Source: Phycisphaerales bacterium
GTDB lineage: Bacteria > Planctomycetota > Phycisphaerae > Phycisphaerales > UBA1924
Assembly: GCA_029260555.1 (NCBI GenBank)
Contig: JAJDCZ010000007.1
Span: 38,563-102,562, forward strand
Reading direction: 5' to 3'
Length of the DNA stretch: 64,000 bases
Shown: in pieces, positions 1 through 8,655 of the stretch
How the letters are laid out: each line of letters starts with the position of its first letter
Position numbering within the stretch: the first letter of the stretch is position 1
Program-made: the position numbers and the translations under genes
Notes under the pieces: generated by a model
The model's input: only the letters and a program-made list of their open reading frames with translations
Told to the model about the DNA's origin: nothing
The model's database searches: none

Positions 1-407
1 CGTTTGATGACTGCACCGCTGTTGTCAAGATCATCAAGCTCACCAATGCGCACGCAGGGGACGATGGATACTCTGCCGCCGGGCTCGAAAAAGAAAACCG
101 CAGCACCATCATTGCCCACACCCGCAGCCACCGCAACATCTCTTGCTGCACTCAGCCCTGAAGCGAGTTTGTTCACCGCGAGCGACGCTTCAGATGAACG
201 GATGAGAGATGTAAAACTGGGTACGCCGATGGCAATCATGAGCACAATGATGGAAATCACAACCATGAGTTCCATCAATGTGTATGCCCCAGCACGCTTG
301 ATGGCATCAACACTGGTACTGGCAACTCGCAGCAGCCCATTTCTGCGGGCGCAAGTTTGGAGTTGCCTGTGCTGGCAGCAAGATGTTGAGTTGAAGCGGT
401 GCTTCAT
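1..407 (-). CDS. GspH-like pseudopilin (3' end beyond window)
   Basis: This is a type IV pilin-like prepilin, probably a minor pseudopilin of the adjacent secretion/pilus system. The start is the ATG at 407, which overlaps the stop of the upstream pseudopilin as ATGA (404-407). After a long 39-residue basic leader comes a prepilin peptidase site of the type A|YTLME, followed by about 20 hydrophobic residues (the N-terminal helix). The glutamate at +5 of the mature protein is present. Further on, SSEASLAVNKLASGLSAARD resembles the region after the helix in GspH proteins. The gene runs off the left edge, so about 135 codons are visible and the C-terminal domain is unknown. Coupling to its neighbour suggests co-translation. 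Confidence 0.8.
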   Translation of the reverse strand, partial: MKHRFNSTSCCQHRQLQTCARRNGLLRVASTSVDAIKRAGAYTLMELMVVISIIVLMIAIGVPSFTSLIRSSEASLAVNKLASGLSAARDVAVAAGVGNDGAAVFFFEPGGRVSIVPCVRIGELDDLDNSGAVIK

Positions 408-1405
408 TTCCCGTACTCCACAATGTTGTCCTGTCTTGCTTCCCTGACGGATTCCTCGTTGCTTTTACCGATGAGGCTGACAATGTCTGCAACAGATTCG
501 GTGCCCGGGCTTGAGCCACTGGCATCGACGGTGTCACCAAATACGCCGTTGGAACCTGCTGCGACGATGGCATAGCGGGCACTGCGAAGCTGAGCGTTGT
601 CTTTAGCTGGGGGATTGTTGGTGTTGCCATCGAATGCGGGGTCGCCGAACAGCCAGGGCGTGTTCAAAGCGATGAGACCTCTGTTACGAAGTGCAGCAGT
701 TCCATCGTCACGCCAGCGATAATAGCGGTACGCGACATTGTTGGAATCGCGCAGCTCGATGTGGAAAGGTTCTGAAACATCGCGCCACAGCGAGAGCGAC
801 TTGCTTGAGTTGATGGAAGCCTCGACGGTCTGGCCTCTGCGATTTGTGCCACTGGATGCATACTTGCCGAAGTTGCCATCGCGCTGAGGCGTGAGGAATG
901 ATGGGCCGATGACACCATCGACAGGGTCACCCTGATCGCCGCTGTTTCGATTGCCAACATCCAGAGCACCCGCAAGGTAGAACGCCAGTGTATGGGTTGA
1001 AAATCGCAAGTCGCCATTGTTTGAGTTTCCCGGGGGGGGCGCATCTCCCAGGAAAAAGTTGCGGATGCTGGGCGCTGGATCATCAACAGACCAGGCCTTG
1101 GGGACGAAAAGCCGGAGAGTTGGACCGCCGCTGGCAGGAGGTATCCAGACCGGCTGATTGTCATCAATAAATGGAGGAAGAAAGCCAAAGTCTGATTCAA
1201 ACTGATCCACAGCCATTTTGATCGAAGTGACATTGGCCTGATCACGGGCTGATCGAGCGGAACGACCGACCTTGATCATGCCCACGATTGTGATGCTCAT
1301 CAACATGAAGATGATCAGCACCGAGAAAAGAATTTCGACCATTGTAAAGCCACAGCGGGTGTTGTGACACGCGCTCTTGCGGATTGAGCTGATCGGCGTT
1401 GTCAT
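404..1405 (-). CDS. type II secretion/type IV pilus pseudopilin
   Basis: A prepilin-like protein of 333 residues. The peptidase site is G19|F20-T-M-V-E24, followed by a hydrophobic helix to about residue 46, so it should be processed by a prepilin peptidase and inserted in the inner membrane. The segment after the helix (alanine- and glutamine-rich, then DQFESDFGFLPP) resembles the GspG-type pseudopilin arrangement. The roughly 270-residue globular part is much longer than a typical GspG (about 140), so the exact subtype is open. The ATG at 1405 shares one base with the stop of the gspF-like gene (TAATG), and its own stop overlaps the next pseudopilin start. The operon context strongly supports a role in secretion or pilus assembly. 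Confidence 0.82.
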   Translation of the reverse strand: MTTPISSIRKSACHNTRCGFTMVEILFSVLIIFMLMSITIVGMIKVGRSARSARDQANVTSIKMAVDQFESDFGFLPPFIDDNQPVWIPPASGGPTLRLFVPKAWSVDDPAPSIRNFFLGDAPPPGNSNNGDLRFSTHTLAFYLAGALDVGNRNSGDQGDPVDGVIGPSFLTPQRDGNFGKYASSGTNRRGQTVEASINSSKSLSLWRDVSEPFHIELRDSNNVAYRYYRWRDDGTAALRNRGLIALNTPWLFGDPAFDGNTNNPPAKDNAQLRSARYAIVAAGSNGVFGDTVDASGSSPGTESVADIVSLIGKSNEESVREARQDNIVEYGK

Positions 1406-2697
1406 TACATGCCACCACTTTGCAGAGACTCGATCATGGCGACCAGAGGCAGGAACATGGCGACCACGATGGTGCCGACCATGCCACCGATCAGAATCAC
1501 CATGATTGGTTCAAGCAGTGAAACCAGAGAAGCCACAGCAACATCGACCTCTTCATCGTAGTTGTCAGCGATTTTCAGAAGCATGACATCCATCTCGCCG
1601 GTTTCTTCGCCCACATCGATCATGTTGACGACGATGGCATCGCAGGTCTTTGATTCACGCAGCGGGCCTGCAAAGCTCTCGCCTTCACGAATCGAGTCAT
1701 GAACCTTGTTCAATGCTTTTTCAAAAACGAAGTTGCCAGAAGTGTCGCGTGTGATCAGGATCGCATCAAGAATCGGGACACCTGCACTGATCAGCGTGCC
1801 GAGCGTTCTGGTGAACCGAGCAATGGTTGTCTTGCGGATAAGATTCCCAATAATGGGTGAGAAGAGCATGATGTAGTCTGTCGCAGCACGGCCGGGACCA
1901 GCTTTGCGGATCAGTTTGAAGAGCAAAATCGCAATGATGGGGCTGAGCAGAAGAAACACTGCACCAGGAATTTCCTGACCCGGATTCGAGCCTGCCACCC
2001 ACCGGCTGGTGGACATGAGCCAGCGTGTAAGCCCGGGCAGGACCACGCCAAAGTCTGCAAAGATTGCTTCAAACTTGGGAATGATGAAGATCATGATGCC
2101 CGTGACGATGAGGATTGCGATCACGACCACAGCGATGGGATAAACCATGGCACCCTTGATCTGTCGCTTGAGCCTCTGAGATTTTTCCATGAAGTCCGCC
2201 AGACGCTGGAGGATGACATCCAGCACACCACCGATCTCGCCAGCACCGACCATCTTGCTATAAAGATGATCAAAGGCTTTGGGATGTTTGGACATGGACT
2301 CAGAGAGGCTTGAACCGCCCTCGACCTCTTCGCAGACACCCTGAAGCACATTTTTCATCAGCCCTGGTTTGTTCTGGCTTTCAAGAATTTGAAGCGATCG
2401 CAAAAGCGGCAAACCCGCGTCTGTCAGGGTCGAAAGCTGGCGGGTAAACAAGGTGATCTGCTTGGCATTCACCTTGCCGAAAGCCATGGCTTTTTTCTTC
2501 TTCTTTGAGCCACCCCCTGCGACAGCTTTGCCATCACCTTTGCCCCCGCCTTTGGACTTTTGTTCACGCACTTCGGTGGGGAACAGTCCTTGCGACTTGA
2601 TGCGCTGGACCGCATCGTCACTGGAAGAGGCTTCGACGGTGCCTTTTTGGGTCTTGCCGGTTGTGCCGTGGAGTGCTTCGTATGTAAAGGTCGCCAT
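1405..2697 (-). CDS. GspF/PilC inner-membrane platform protein
   Basis: Polytopic platform protein of a type II secretion or type IV pilus machine, 430 residues, close to the family norm of about 400. The N-terminus (FTYEALHGTTGKTQKGTVEA) is the conserved start of the family. A Gly/Lys-rich linker at about residues 47-70 precedes the first T2SSF domain (FTRQLSTLTDAGLPLLRSLQ, about 85-210) with a TM segment near 185-210. A second T2SSF repeat (TRTLGTLISAGVPILDAI) follows, then the final TM near the C-terminus. It sits between the PilB-like ATPase and the pseudopilins, and probably anchors the ATPase. The lysine-rich linker (a KKKKK run) is unusual for the family. Confidence 0.93.
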   Translation of the reverse strand: MATFTYEALHGTTGKTQKGTVEASSSDDAVQRIKSQGLFPTEVREQKSKGGGKGDGKAVAGGGSKKKKKAMAFGKVNAKQITLFTRQLSTLTDAGLPLLRSLQILESQNKPGLMKNVLQGVCEEVEGGSSLSESMSKHPKAFDHLYSKMVGAGEIGGVLDVILQRLADFMEKSQRLKRQIKGAMVYPIAVVVIAILIVTGIMIFIIPKFEAIFADFGVVLPGLTRWLMSTSRWVAGSNPGQEIPGAVFLLLSPIIAILLFKLIRKAGPGRAATDYIMLFSPIIGNLIRKTTIARFTRTLGTLISAGVPILDAILITRDTSGNFVFEKALNKVHDSIREGESFAGPLRESKTCDAIVVNMIDVGEETGEMDVMLLKIADNYDEEVDVAVASLVSLLEPIMVILIGGMVGTIVVAMFLPLVAMIESLQSGGM

Positions 2698-2806
2698 GGG
2701 GCATCTCCGTTTTTTACTGTTTGAACGCTGCGGTTTTAAAACTCATCGGCGTGATCAATCAGCCACGCTGAATCAGATTCTGCCTTTTCCTGGCACTCAA
2801 CTAAAT

Positions 2807-4537
2807 CTAATCAGACATGATAGTTTCACGCACAACCTCATCAATCGTTGTTTGGCCTTCGTAAATCGCCAGCAAGCCTGACTCTCTGAGTGATCGCATG
2901 CCCTGACGCATAGCGGTATCACGCAGAATCGAGGTGGATGCTTCGGACATGATCAACTCACGGATTTCGTCGGTGATAGTGAAGATTTCAAAGAGTGCCA
3001 TTCGTCCCTTGTAGCCCGAGTTATGACAGTTGTCACACCCCGTACCCCGGCAGAACTTCTGGTCTTTGACATCGTCAGGTGTCAGAGCCAGCTCCATCAA
3101 CTCCTCTTCAGTTGGCGTGTAGAACTCTTTGCATTTGAGGCAGACATTACGAACCAGTCTTTGAGCAACGATGCCTTCCAGCGTTGCGGTCAACAGGAAC
3201 GACTCAAGCCCGAGATCCACCAGACGCACGATTGAGCTTGGCGCATCGTTGGTATGGAGTGTTGAAAGCACAAGGTGACCCGTGAGCGACGCCTGCACAG
3301 CAATCTGAGCGGTTTCAAGGTCGCGAATTTCGCCCACGAGAATGATGTCCGGATCTTGACGCAGGAAGCTTCTCAGACAACGAGCGAAGGTCAGTCCCAC
3401 ATCTTCATTGACCTGGCACTGGCACAAGCCATCGATGTCATATTCAACGGGATCCTCAGCGGTGAGGATTTTGGTTTCGATATCGTTCAGTTCCGAGAGG
3501 GCAGCGTAGAGAGTGGTAGTTTTACCAGAACCCGTTGGACCCGTGACCACCACGATGCCGTTGGGCTTGCGGGTGAGGGCACGGAAGGTTTCCAGATCAT
3601 CTTCGCGGAAGCCCACGCGGTCGAGCGAAAGCTCGACATTGGATCGGTCGAGCACACGCAACACGACCGACTCGCCGTGGAGAGTGGGCAAGACCGCCAC
3701 GCGAAGGTCGATGGGATTGCCGCCCATGGACAGTTCGATGCGGCCGTCCTGAGGCAAACGCCGTTCAGCAATGTCAAGATTGGCCATAACCTTGACACGA
3801 CTGGTAATCGCCGAGCCAAGGTGCTTGGGTGGAGGCACCATTTCATAAAGCACGCCATCGATGCGGTATCGCATTTTAAACTCGTGCTCAAAAGGCTCAA
3901 AGTGGATGTCACTTGCCTTGTCACGAATCGCCTGGAGCAACACAAGGTTGAGAAGCTTGATGACCTGATTGTCCTCAGCAGCTTCGAGCACCGCATCCAG
4001 ATCAATCGAATCACCCCGGTTGGCAAGATCTGTAAACTTGTCGTCATCGGCCAGTGCAGTGACCACATCCACGACCGACTCTGACTTGGAAAAGTACTTT
4101 TCGATCAAGGCTTCGACAGCATCCGGGTCTGCCACGACGGATTTGACATTGTAGCCTGTCAGCAGACGCAGGCTGTCTTCAGCTTCAAAGTTGTTGGGAT
4201 CTTTCAAGGCAATTGTGAGCCTGCGAGCTGTGGCGTTGTACTCGATTGGTACAGCTTTGAAAGCTTGCACATTTTCTGCAGGAATCGCCTGAACAACCTC
4301 GTCTGAGAGTTCGACACCAACCAGATCGACATAATCCATGCCCGCCTGCCCTGCCAGACCCGCAGCAATGTCATTCTGTGTGCAGTAACCAATTTCAATC
4401 AGCAACTGGCCGATTTTGACTTTTCTGGTTTTCTGGATGGCAAGAGCCTCGTGAACCTGCTCACGAGTGGCATGCCCCATCTTGGTAAGCACGCGGCCGA
4501 TCTTTCGACCTTTGAGCTGCGCTGTATTGATCGCCAT
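2807..4537 (-). CDS. PilB/GspE-type assembly ATPase
   Basis: Cytoplasmic hexameric ATPase that powers pilus extension or type II secretion. An N-terminal MshEN/GspE_N domain (about residues 10-150) is followed by the ATPase core. Seen in it are ERRLPQDGR, Walker A GPTGSGKT (333-340), the Asp box AEDPVEY, Walker B with DIILVGEIRD and the His box STLHTNDAPSS. A C-terminal zinc-binding four-cysteine motif (CLKC ... C..C) is also present. I take the ATG at 4537 as start because GGAG lies about 12 bases upstream and MAINTAQLKGRKIGRVL fits the family start; an in-frame ATG at 4570 would add 11 residues. It is the second PilB-like gene of the operon, 183 bases after pilT. Confidence 0.92.
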   Translation of the reverse strand: MAINTAQLKGRKIGRVLTKMGHATREQVHEALAIQKTRKVKIGQLLIEIGYCTQNDIAAGLAGQAGMDYVDLVGVELSDEVVQAIPAENVQAFKAVPIEYNATARRLTIALKDPNNFEAEDSLRLLTGYNVKSVVADPDAVEALIEKYFSKSESVVDVVTALADDDKFTDLANRGDSIDLDAVLEAAEDNQVIKLLNLVLLQAIRDKASDIHFEPFEHEFKMRYRIDGVLYEMVPPPKHLGSAITSRVKVMANLDIAERRLPQDGRIELSMGGNPIDLRVAVLPTLHGESVVLRVLDRSNVELSLDRVGFREDDLETFRALTRKPNGIVVVTGPTGSGKTTTLYAALSELNDIETKILTAEDPVEYDIDGLCQCQVNEDVGLTFARCLRSFLRQDPDIILVGEIRDLETAQIAVQASLTGHLVLSTLHTNDAPSSIVRLVDLGLESFLLTATLEGIVAQRLVRNVCLKCKEFYTPTEEELMELALTPDDVKDQKFCRGTGCDNCHNSGYKGRMALFEIFTITDEIRELIMSEASTSILRDTAMRQGMRSLRESGLLAIYEGQTTIDEVVRETIMSD

Positions 4538-4720
4538 GATTAACAACAACTCCACATGTGCAATCGACAAATACTACACTTATACCGATTCGCCCACAAT
4601 ACCGGACCGGTTCAGCTTTGCCAACCGCAATTTCAAAATGATTACGATACGACACTTGGATATTATCTCATACAGAGCTAAAATGGCGTGTGTTTATCGA
4701 ACTGTCAAGAAAAACGGGTT

Positions 4721-5842
4721 CTAACCCACACCAGTGAGGTCTTCTTCATCCAGCTCGGTTCGGCCGACGGTTCGGCCGATACGGTGGACTTTGTCTGTCA
4801 GGTCAGCTGGATTTTTGCTCTTGTCGATCATTTCTTCTGCTGCGATCATGCCCTTTGAATAAAGCGACCAGAGGTGGTCGTCGAGCAGTTGCATGCCGAA
4901 CTTCTTGCCTGTCTGGATGGCCGAGTCAATGCGGAAGGATTTGCCATCGCGGATGAGGTTGGCGACAGCGGGTGTGACCACGAGGAACTCGTAGCCTGCG
5001 ACCATGCCTTTGGTATCGATTCGGCTGAGAAGCACCTGGCTGAGCACACAGATCAGAGCCGTTGAGAGCTGAACTCTGATCTGGTTCTGCTGGGTAACGG
5101 GGAAGGCATCGACAAGGCGATCGATGGTCTTGGCAGCACCGGTGGTATGGAGCGTGCCGAACACAAGGTGACCCGTTTCTGCAGCACGGACAGCAGCTTC
5201 GATGGTTTCCAGATCTCGCATTTCACCCACCAGAATCACATCAGGGTCCTGACGCAACGCTCGCCTGAGCGATTCAGCAAAGCTGGGCACATCGTTGCCA
5301 ACTTCGCGCTGATTCACGATCGAGAGTTTGTGGTGATGGTAATATTCGATCGGGTCTTCCATGGTCACGATGTGGCGATCCATGTTGGTGTTCACATAGT
5401 CGATCATCGTGGCCAGCGAAGTGGTCTTGCCTGAACCTGTGGGGCCGGTGACGAGGAACAAACCTCGAGGCCTGCGGATAAGTTCACGGCAGATTTCGGG
5501 GAGGCCGATCTCTTCAAAGGTGAGCAGGCGATTGGGAATCTGCCTGAGCACGATGGCCAGATCGCCGCGCTGGCGGAAAACAGAGACGCGGAAACGAGAA
5601 GCATCGCCATAGGCAAAGCCGAAGTCGGTGCCGCCTTCTTCCTGGATTTCCTGTTGATTTCGTTCCGGGGTGATGGACTTCATCAACCCCACCATGTCAT
5701 CAGAATCGAGCACTTTGGTCTTGAGATTTCGCAGGTGGCCATGCAATCGAATGGTTGGCGGTCTTCCCACGGTAAGGTGGAGGTCACTGGCGCCGGATTT
5801 AACGACGGTGTCCAGCAATCGGTCGATCTGCATTGTTGACAT
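4721..5842 (-). CDS. pilT: PilT twitching-motility retraction ATPase
   Basis: Retraction ATPase of type IV pili, 373 residues (family about 345-370). The N-terminal PAS-like domain has SGASDLHLTVG, typical of PilT. Walker A GPTGSGKT is at 133-140. The Asp box MEDPIEYYH, Walker B VILVGEMRDLET and His box FGTLHTTGAAKTIDR are all present, as is the AIRN-like helix region replaced by PAVANLIRDGK. It lacks the zinc motif of PilB. GGAG lies about 11 bases upstream of the chosen ATG; a second ATG is 3 codons in. Its presence between two PilB-like genes says that the machine is a retractile pilus rather than a pure type II secretion system. Confidence 0.93.
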   Translation of the reverse strand: MSTMQIDRLLDTVVKSGASDLHLTVGRPPTIRLHGHLRNLKTKVLDSDDMVGLMKSITPERNQQEIQEEGGTDFGFAYGDASRFRVSVFRQRGDLAIVLRQIPNRLLTFEEIGLPEICRELIRRPRGLFLVTGPTGSGKTTSLATMIDYVNTNMDRHIVTMEDPIEYYHHHKLSIVNQREVGNDVPSFAESLRRALRQDPDVILVGEMRDLETIEAAVRAAETGHLVFGTLHTTGAAKTIDRLVDAFPVTQQNQIRVQLSTALICVLSQVLLSRIDTKGMVAGYEFLVVTPAVANLIRDGKSFRIDSAIQTGKKFGMQLLDDHLWSLYSKGMIAAEEMIDKSKNPADLTDKVHRIGRTVGRTELDEEDLTGVG

Positions 5843-5919
5843 CAGGTCACACTCCGTACAACATATTTATCTGGTCAAAATCAGTTCTTTATTTTGCCTG
5901 CCAGGGCATTTCCCAACTT

Positions 5920-7635
5920 CTAGTCATTGACCTGCGTCACACGAGCGATTTCGTCCGGGGAGGTCACGCCTCGGAGGATTTTGATTTTACCATCACCAAC
6001 CAGAGGCCTCATCCCTGCTGCCAAGGCGGCTTTGCGCAGATCAGCAACGGGTGCCGTGTGGAAAGCCATGTCACGGATCTGGGCGTTCATCATCATCATC
6101 TCGAAGATGGCTTGCCTGCCTTTGAAGCCGGTCTTGTTGCAAACGGAACAGCCCACGGGCATCAGGGTTTTACCGACCGCTTCTTGAGGGGTAATGCCTG
6201 TGAGTTTCAGGAACTTGTGATCGGGGTTATCATCGACGGTTTTGCATTCTTTGCACAATACACGGATGAGTCTTTGAGCCATGATGGCCTGGATCGATGA
6301 TGCTACAAGGAAGGGCTTGATGCCCATGTCGATCAGTCGTGTGATGGCAGAGGGGGCATCGTTAGTATGGAGTGTTGAGAACACAAGGTGACCTGTGAGA
6401 GCAGCCTGGATAGCGATTTCACCGACTTCACGGTCACGAATCTCACCCACGAGGATGACATTGGGTGCCTGCCTGAGCATGGATCTGAGAATGACCGGGA
6501 AGGTCAGGCCGATTTTATCGCGCACCTGACATTGATTGATGCCATCGAAGTTGTATTCAACGGGGTCTTCAGCGGTGATGATCTTTTTGTCGGGTCTGTT
6601 GAGCACATCAAGAGCAGAATATAGCGTGGTGGTTTTACCCGAACCTGTGGGGCCCGTGACCAGAAAGATGCCGTTGGGTCTGCGGATGATGCGGTTGAAG
6701 ATTGCCAGGTTGTCTTCTTCAAAGCCCAGGTTGACCAGACCGATTCGCACTGCGTCTGGCCGAAGGATACGGGCGACAACAGATTCGCCATGGAAGGCGG
6801 GGCATGCTGAAGCACGGAAGTCGATAGCCTGATCTTCCACCTGAAGCTTGATTCGGCCGTCCTGAGGCACGCGTTTTTCTGCGATATTCATACCCGCCAT
6901 CAGTTTTACACGACTGAGCAAGGCGTTTTGCATGCGTTTGGGCAGGTTATCGCGTTCGATGCATACGCCGTCGATGCGATACCGGAGCCTGACCCTGTCA
7001 GCCATGGGCTCCATGTGAACATCAGATGCCCGCATGGTGACCGCTTCAGTAAGGATGCGGTTCCAGAGCTTGACGATCGGAGCATCTTCAGACGAGACAT
7101 CGATGGATTTGTCCATGGAACGGTCCACGGACTGGTCGATGGTGCGGTCGATGGACTCGGTTACCAATGTTTCGCCTGGTGCGACTTGTTTTGGTGCTCC
7201 ACCAGAGCTGCCGCCTTCAATCAGGTCCATAATCTGACTTTTGGCTGCCAGGCGGGGGTCGATTTCAACACTCAGGCGAAAGCGGAGCATGTCCATGAGT
7301 TCCAGATCCATGGGGTCATGGATGAGGAGTTTGAGCTTGTTGCCTTTCTTGCTCAGAGGCAGCACGATGTGCTTGCGGATGAGGTCGTCGGGCATGAGGC
7401 TGCGGTCGATGGAATCGGCCAAGCCATTGTCACTGAGATCGACATATTTGATGCCAAACTGGGCTGCAAGTGCTTTGGTGACCTGCTGTTCAGTCGCCAG
7501 GCCTGCTTCGATAGCAGCCTCGCCAAATCTTTTTCCAGATCCTGAAGCGAGCTTTTCTATCTGATCTGTCTGGGTGGAATCCAGGGCTTTGTGTGCCACA
7601 AGGATCTCACCCAACTTCTTTCTCAATCGTGCCAT
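5920..7635 (-). CDS. PilB/GspE-type assembly ATPase (first gene of operon)
   Basis: A second extension/secretion ATPase, 571 residues, and the first gene of the minus-strand pilus operon. The N-terminal MshEN-like domain (LGEILVAHKALDSTQ... FGIKYVDL) is followed by an odd linker at residues 161-180 made of five four-residue units of the form S/T-I/V/M-D-x. The core has Walker A GPTGSGKT at 328-335, AEDPVEYN, VILVGEIRDREV and STLHTNDAPSA. A C-terminal CKEC ... CSVC zinc motif is present. Against the other PilB-like protein at 2807-4537 it is clearly a diverged paralogue. Seventy-seven bases separate it from pilT. Confidence 0.92.
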   Translation of the reverse strand: MARLRKKLGEILVAHKALDSTQTDQIEKLASGSGKRFGEAAIEAGLATEQQVTKALAAQFGIKYVDLSDNGLADSIDRSLMPDDLIRKHIVLPLSKKGNKLKLLIHDPMDLELMDMLRFRLSVEIDPRLAAKSQIMDLIEGGSSGGAPKQVAPGETLVTESIDRTIDQSVDRSMDKSIDVSSEDAPIVKLWNRILTEAVTMRASDVHMEPMADRVRLRYRIDGVCIERDNLPKRMQNALLSRVKLMAGMNIAEKRVPQDGRIKLQVEDQAIDFRASACPAFHGESVVARILRPDAVRIGLVNLGFEEDNLAIFNRIIRRPNGIFLVTGPTGSGKTTTLYSALDVLNRPDKKIITAEDPVEYNFDGINQCQVRDKIGLTFPVILRSMLRQAPNVILVGEIRDREVGEIAIQAALTGHLVFSTLHTNDAPSAITRLIDMGIKPFLVASSIQAIMAQRLIRVLCKECKTVDDNPDHKFLKLTGITPQEAVGKTLMPVGCSVCNKTGFKGRQAIFEMMMMNAQIRDMAFHTAPVADLRKAALAAGMRPLVGDGKIKILRGVTSPDEIARVTQVND

Positions 7636-7866
7636 ACATGGGTCTCAACTGAGCATCATTGCGTTTAAATCAGCACACGACAGCCGCGTGCATCATGGCG
7701 AAGGATACCGCCTGAAGAGAGCGTAGGCCTCTGGGAGTCGGAACCTAAGCCTGAAGAAGTTATCCTCGGCTCGTTTGCTTATGATGCTGGACACCGAGAT
7801 GATCAACACCGACAGGTGATCGCGTGCCTGTACGCATCCGGCTGTGACCTGTTCCCGGATCCTTCG

Positions 7867-8547
7867 ATGCCTGCACATCACCAAGAATACAACGATCAAT
7901 CTTCTGCTCCGGTTCGTGTATTGATCTCAGCAGGCCCAACGCATGAACCCATCGATCGGGTCCGATACATCGCAAATCGATCGTCGGGGAGGGTGGGTCT
8001 GGCCCTTGCCCGTGAGGCTATGAAGCGAGGGTGCAGCACCACGCTACTCATGGGACCGATTGCCAGCTCTGAGCCGATCAAAGGCGTGACGACCCATCAC
8101 TATGGATCCACAGCGGATCTTGAAAAACTGCTGAATGAACACCTGCCAGCGTGTGATGTGCTGATCATGGCAGCGGCGGTTGCTGACTATCGCCCGGTGC
8201 TTCAACCAGGTGCTATGCACAGCAAAATCCGCCGAGATCCTGAAAATCTGACGCTGACGCTTGAACCCACACCGGATTTGCTGGCAGGGTGTGCTGCCAA
8301 GGCAAGACCCGATCAATGCCTGGTTGGATTTGCCCTTGAGCCAGAGAATGACCTGCTGGAGCACGCGACTGCCAAACTCAAGCGAAAAGGCATCGATCTG
8401 ATCGTGGCCAACCCGCTGAAAACGATGGATTCGCAAACCATAAGTGCCTGGCTGATCGGAAAAGACGGGGTCATCGATCAGACACAAGGCGATATTTCCA
8501 AGGAACAGTTTGCAACCTGGCTGATGGAAAACCTGCTGAGTCGATAG
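7867..8547 (+). CDS. coaB: phosphopantothenate-cysteine ligase (CoaB domain only)
   Basis: CoA biosynthesis: joins 4'-phosphopantothenate and cysteine. The sequence begins VRVLISAGPTHEPIDRVRYIANRSSGRVGLALA, the nucleotide-binding start of the CoaB half of Dfp. AAAVADYRP and KI...L.L.PTPDLL follow, the two best conserved later blocks. The CoaC decarboxylase half is absent, so this is a split, stand-alone CoaB of about 226 residues rather than the usual bifunctional protein of about 400. The ATG at 7867 is chosen; a GTG at 7816 would add 17 residues with no family similarity. It is divergent from the pilus operon, with about 230 bases between, which should hold both promoters. Confidence 0.88.
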   Translation: MPAHHQEYNDQSSAPVRVLISAGPTHEPIDRVRYIANRSSGRVGLALAREAMKRGCSTTLLMGPIASSEPIKGVTTHHYGSTADLEKLLNEHLPACDVLIMAAAVADYRPVLQPGAMHSKIRRDPENLTLTLEPTPDLLAGCAAKARPDQCLVGFALEPENDLLEHATAKLKRKGIDLIVANPLKTMDSQTISAWLIGKDGVIDQTQGDISKEQFATWLMENLLSR

Positions 8548-8655
8548 ATTTTGCCTGTGAGCGTGGCGTGGAGGCCTGAGAACAACTCGCCTTAGATCCC
8601 AATCATACAGGTGGAGGTTCAACCAGAGGCACTCTACCTCTATATACTTACTGCA

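Noticed and set aside
3275..4084. A 269-codon plus-strand frame
   Set aside because: It lies wholly within the PilB-like ATPase gene on the other strand and has no recognisable features.
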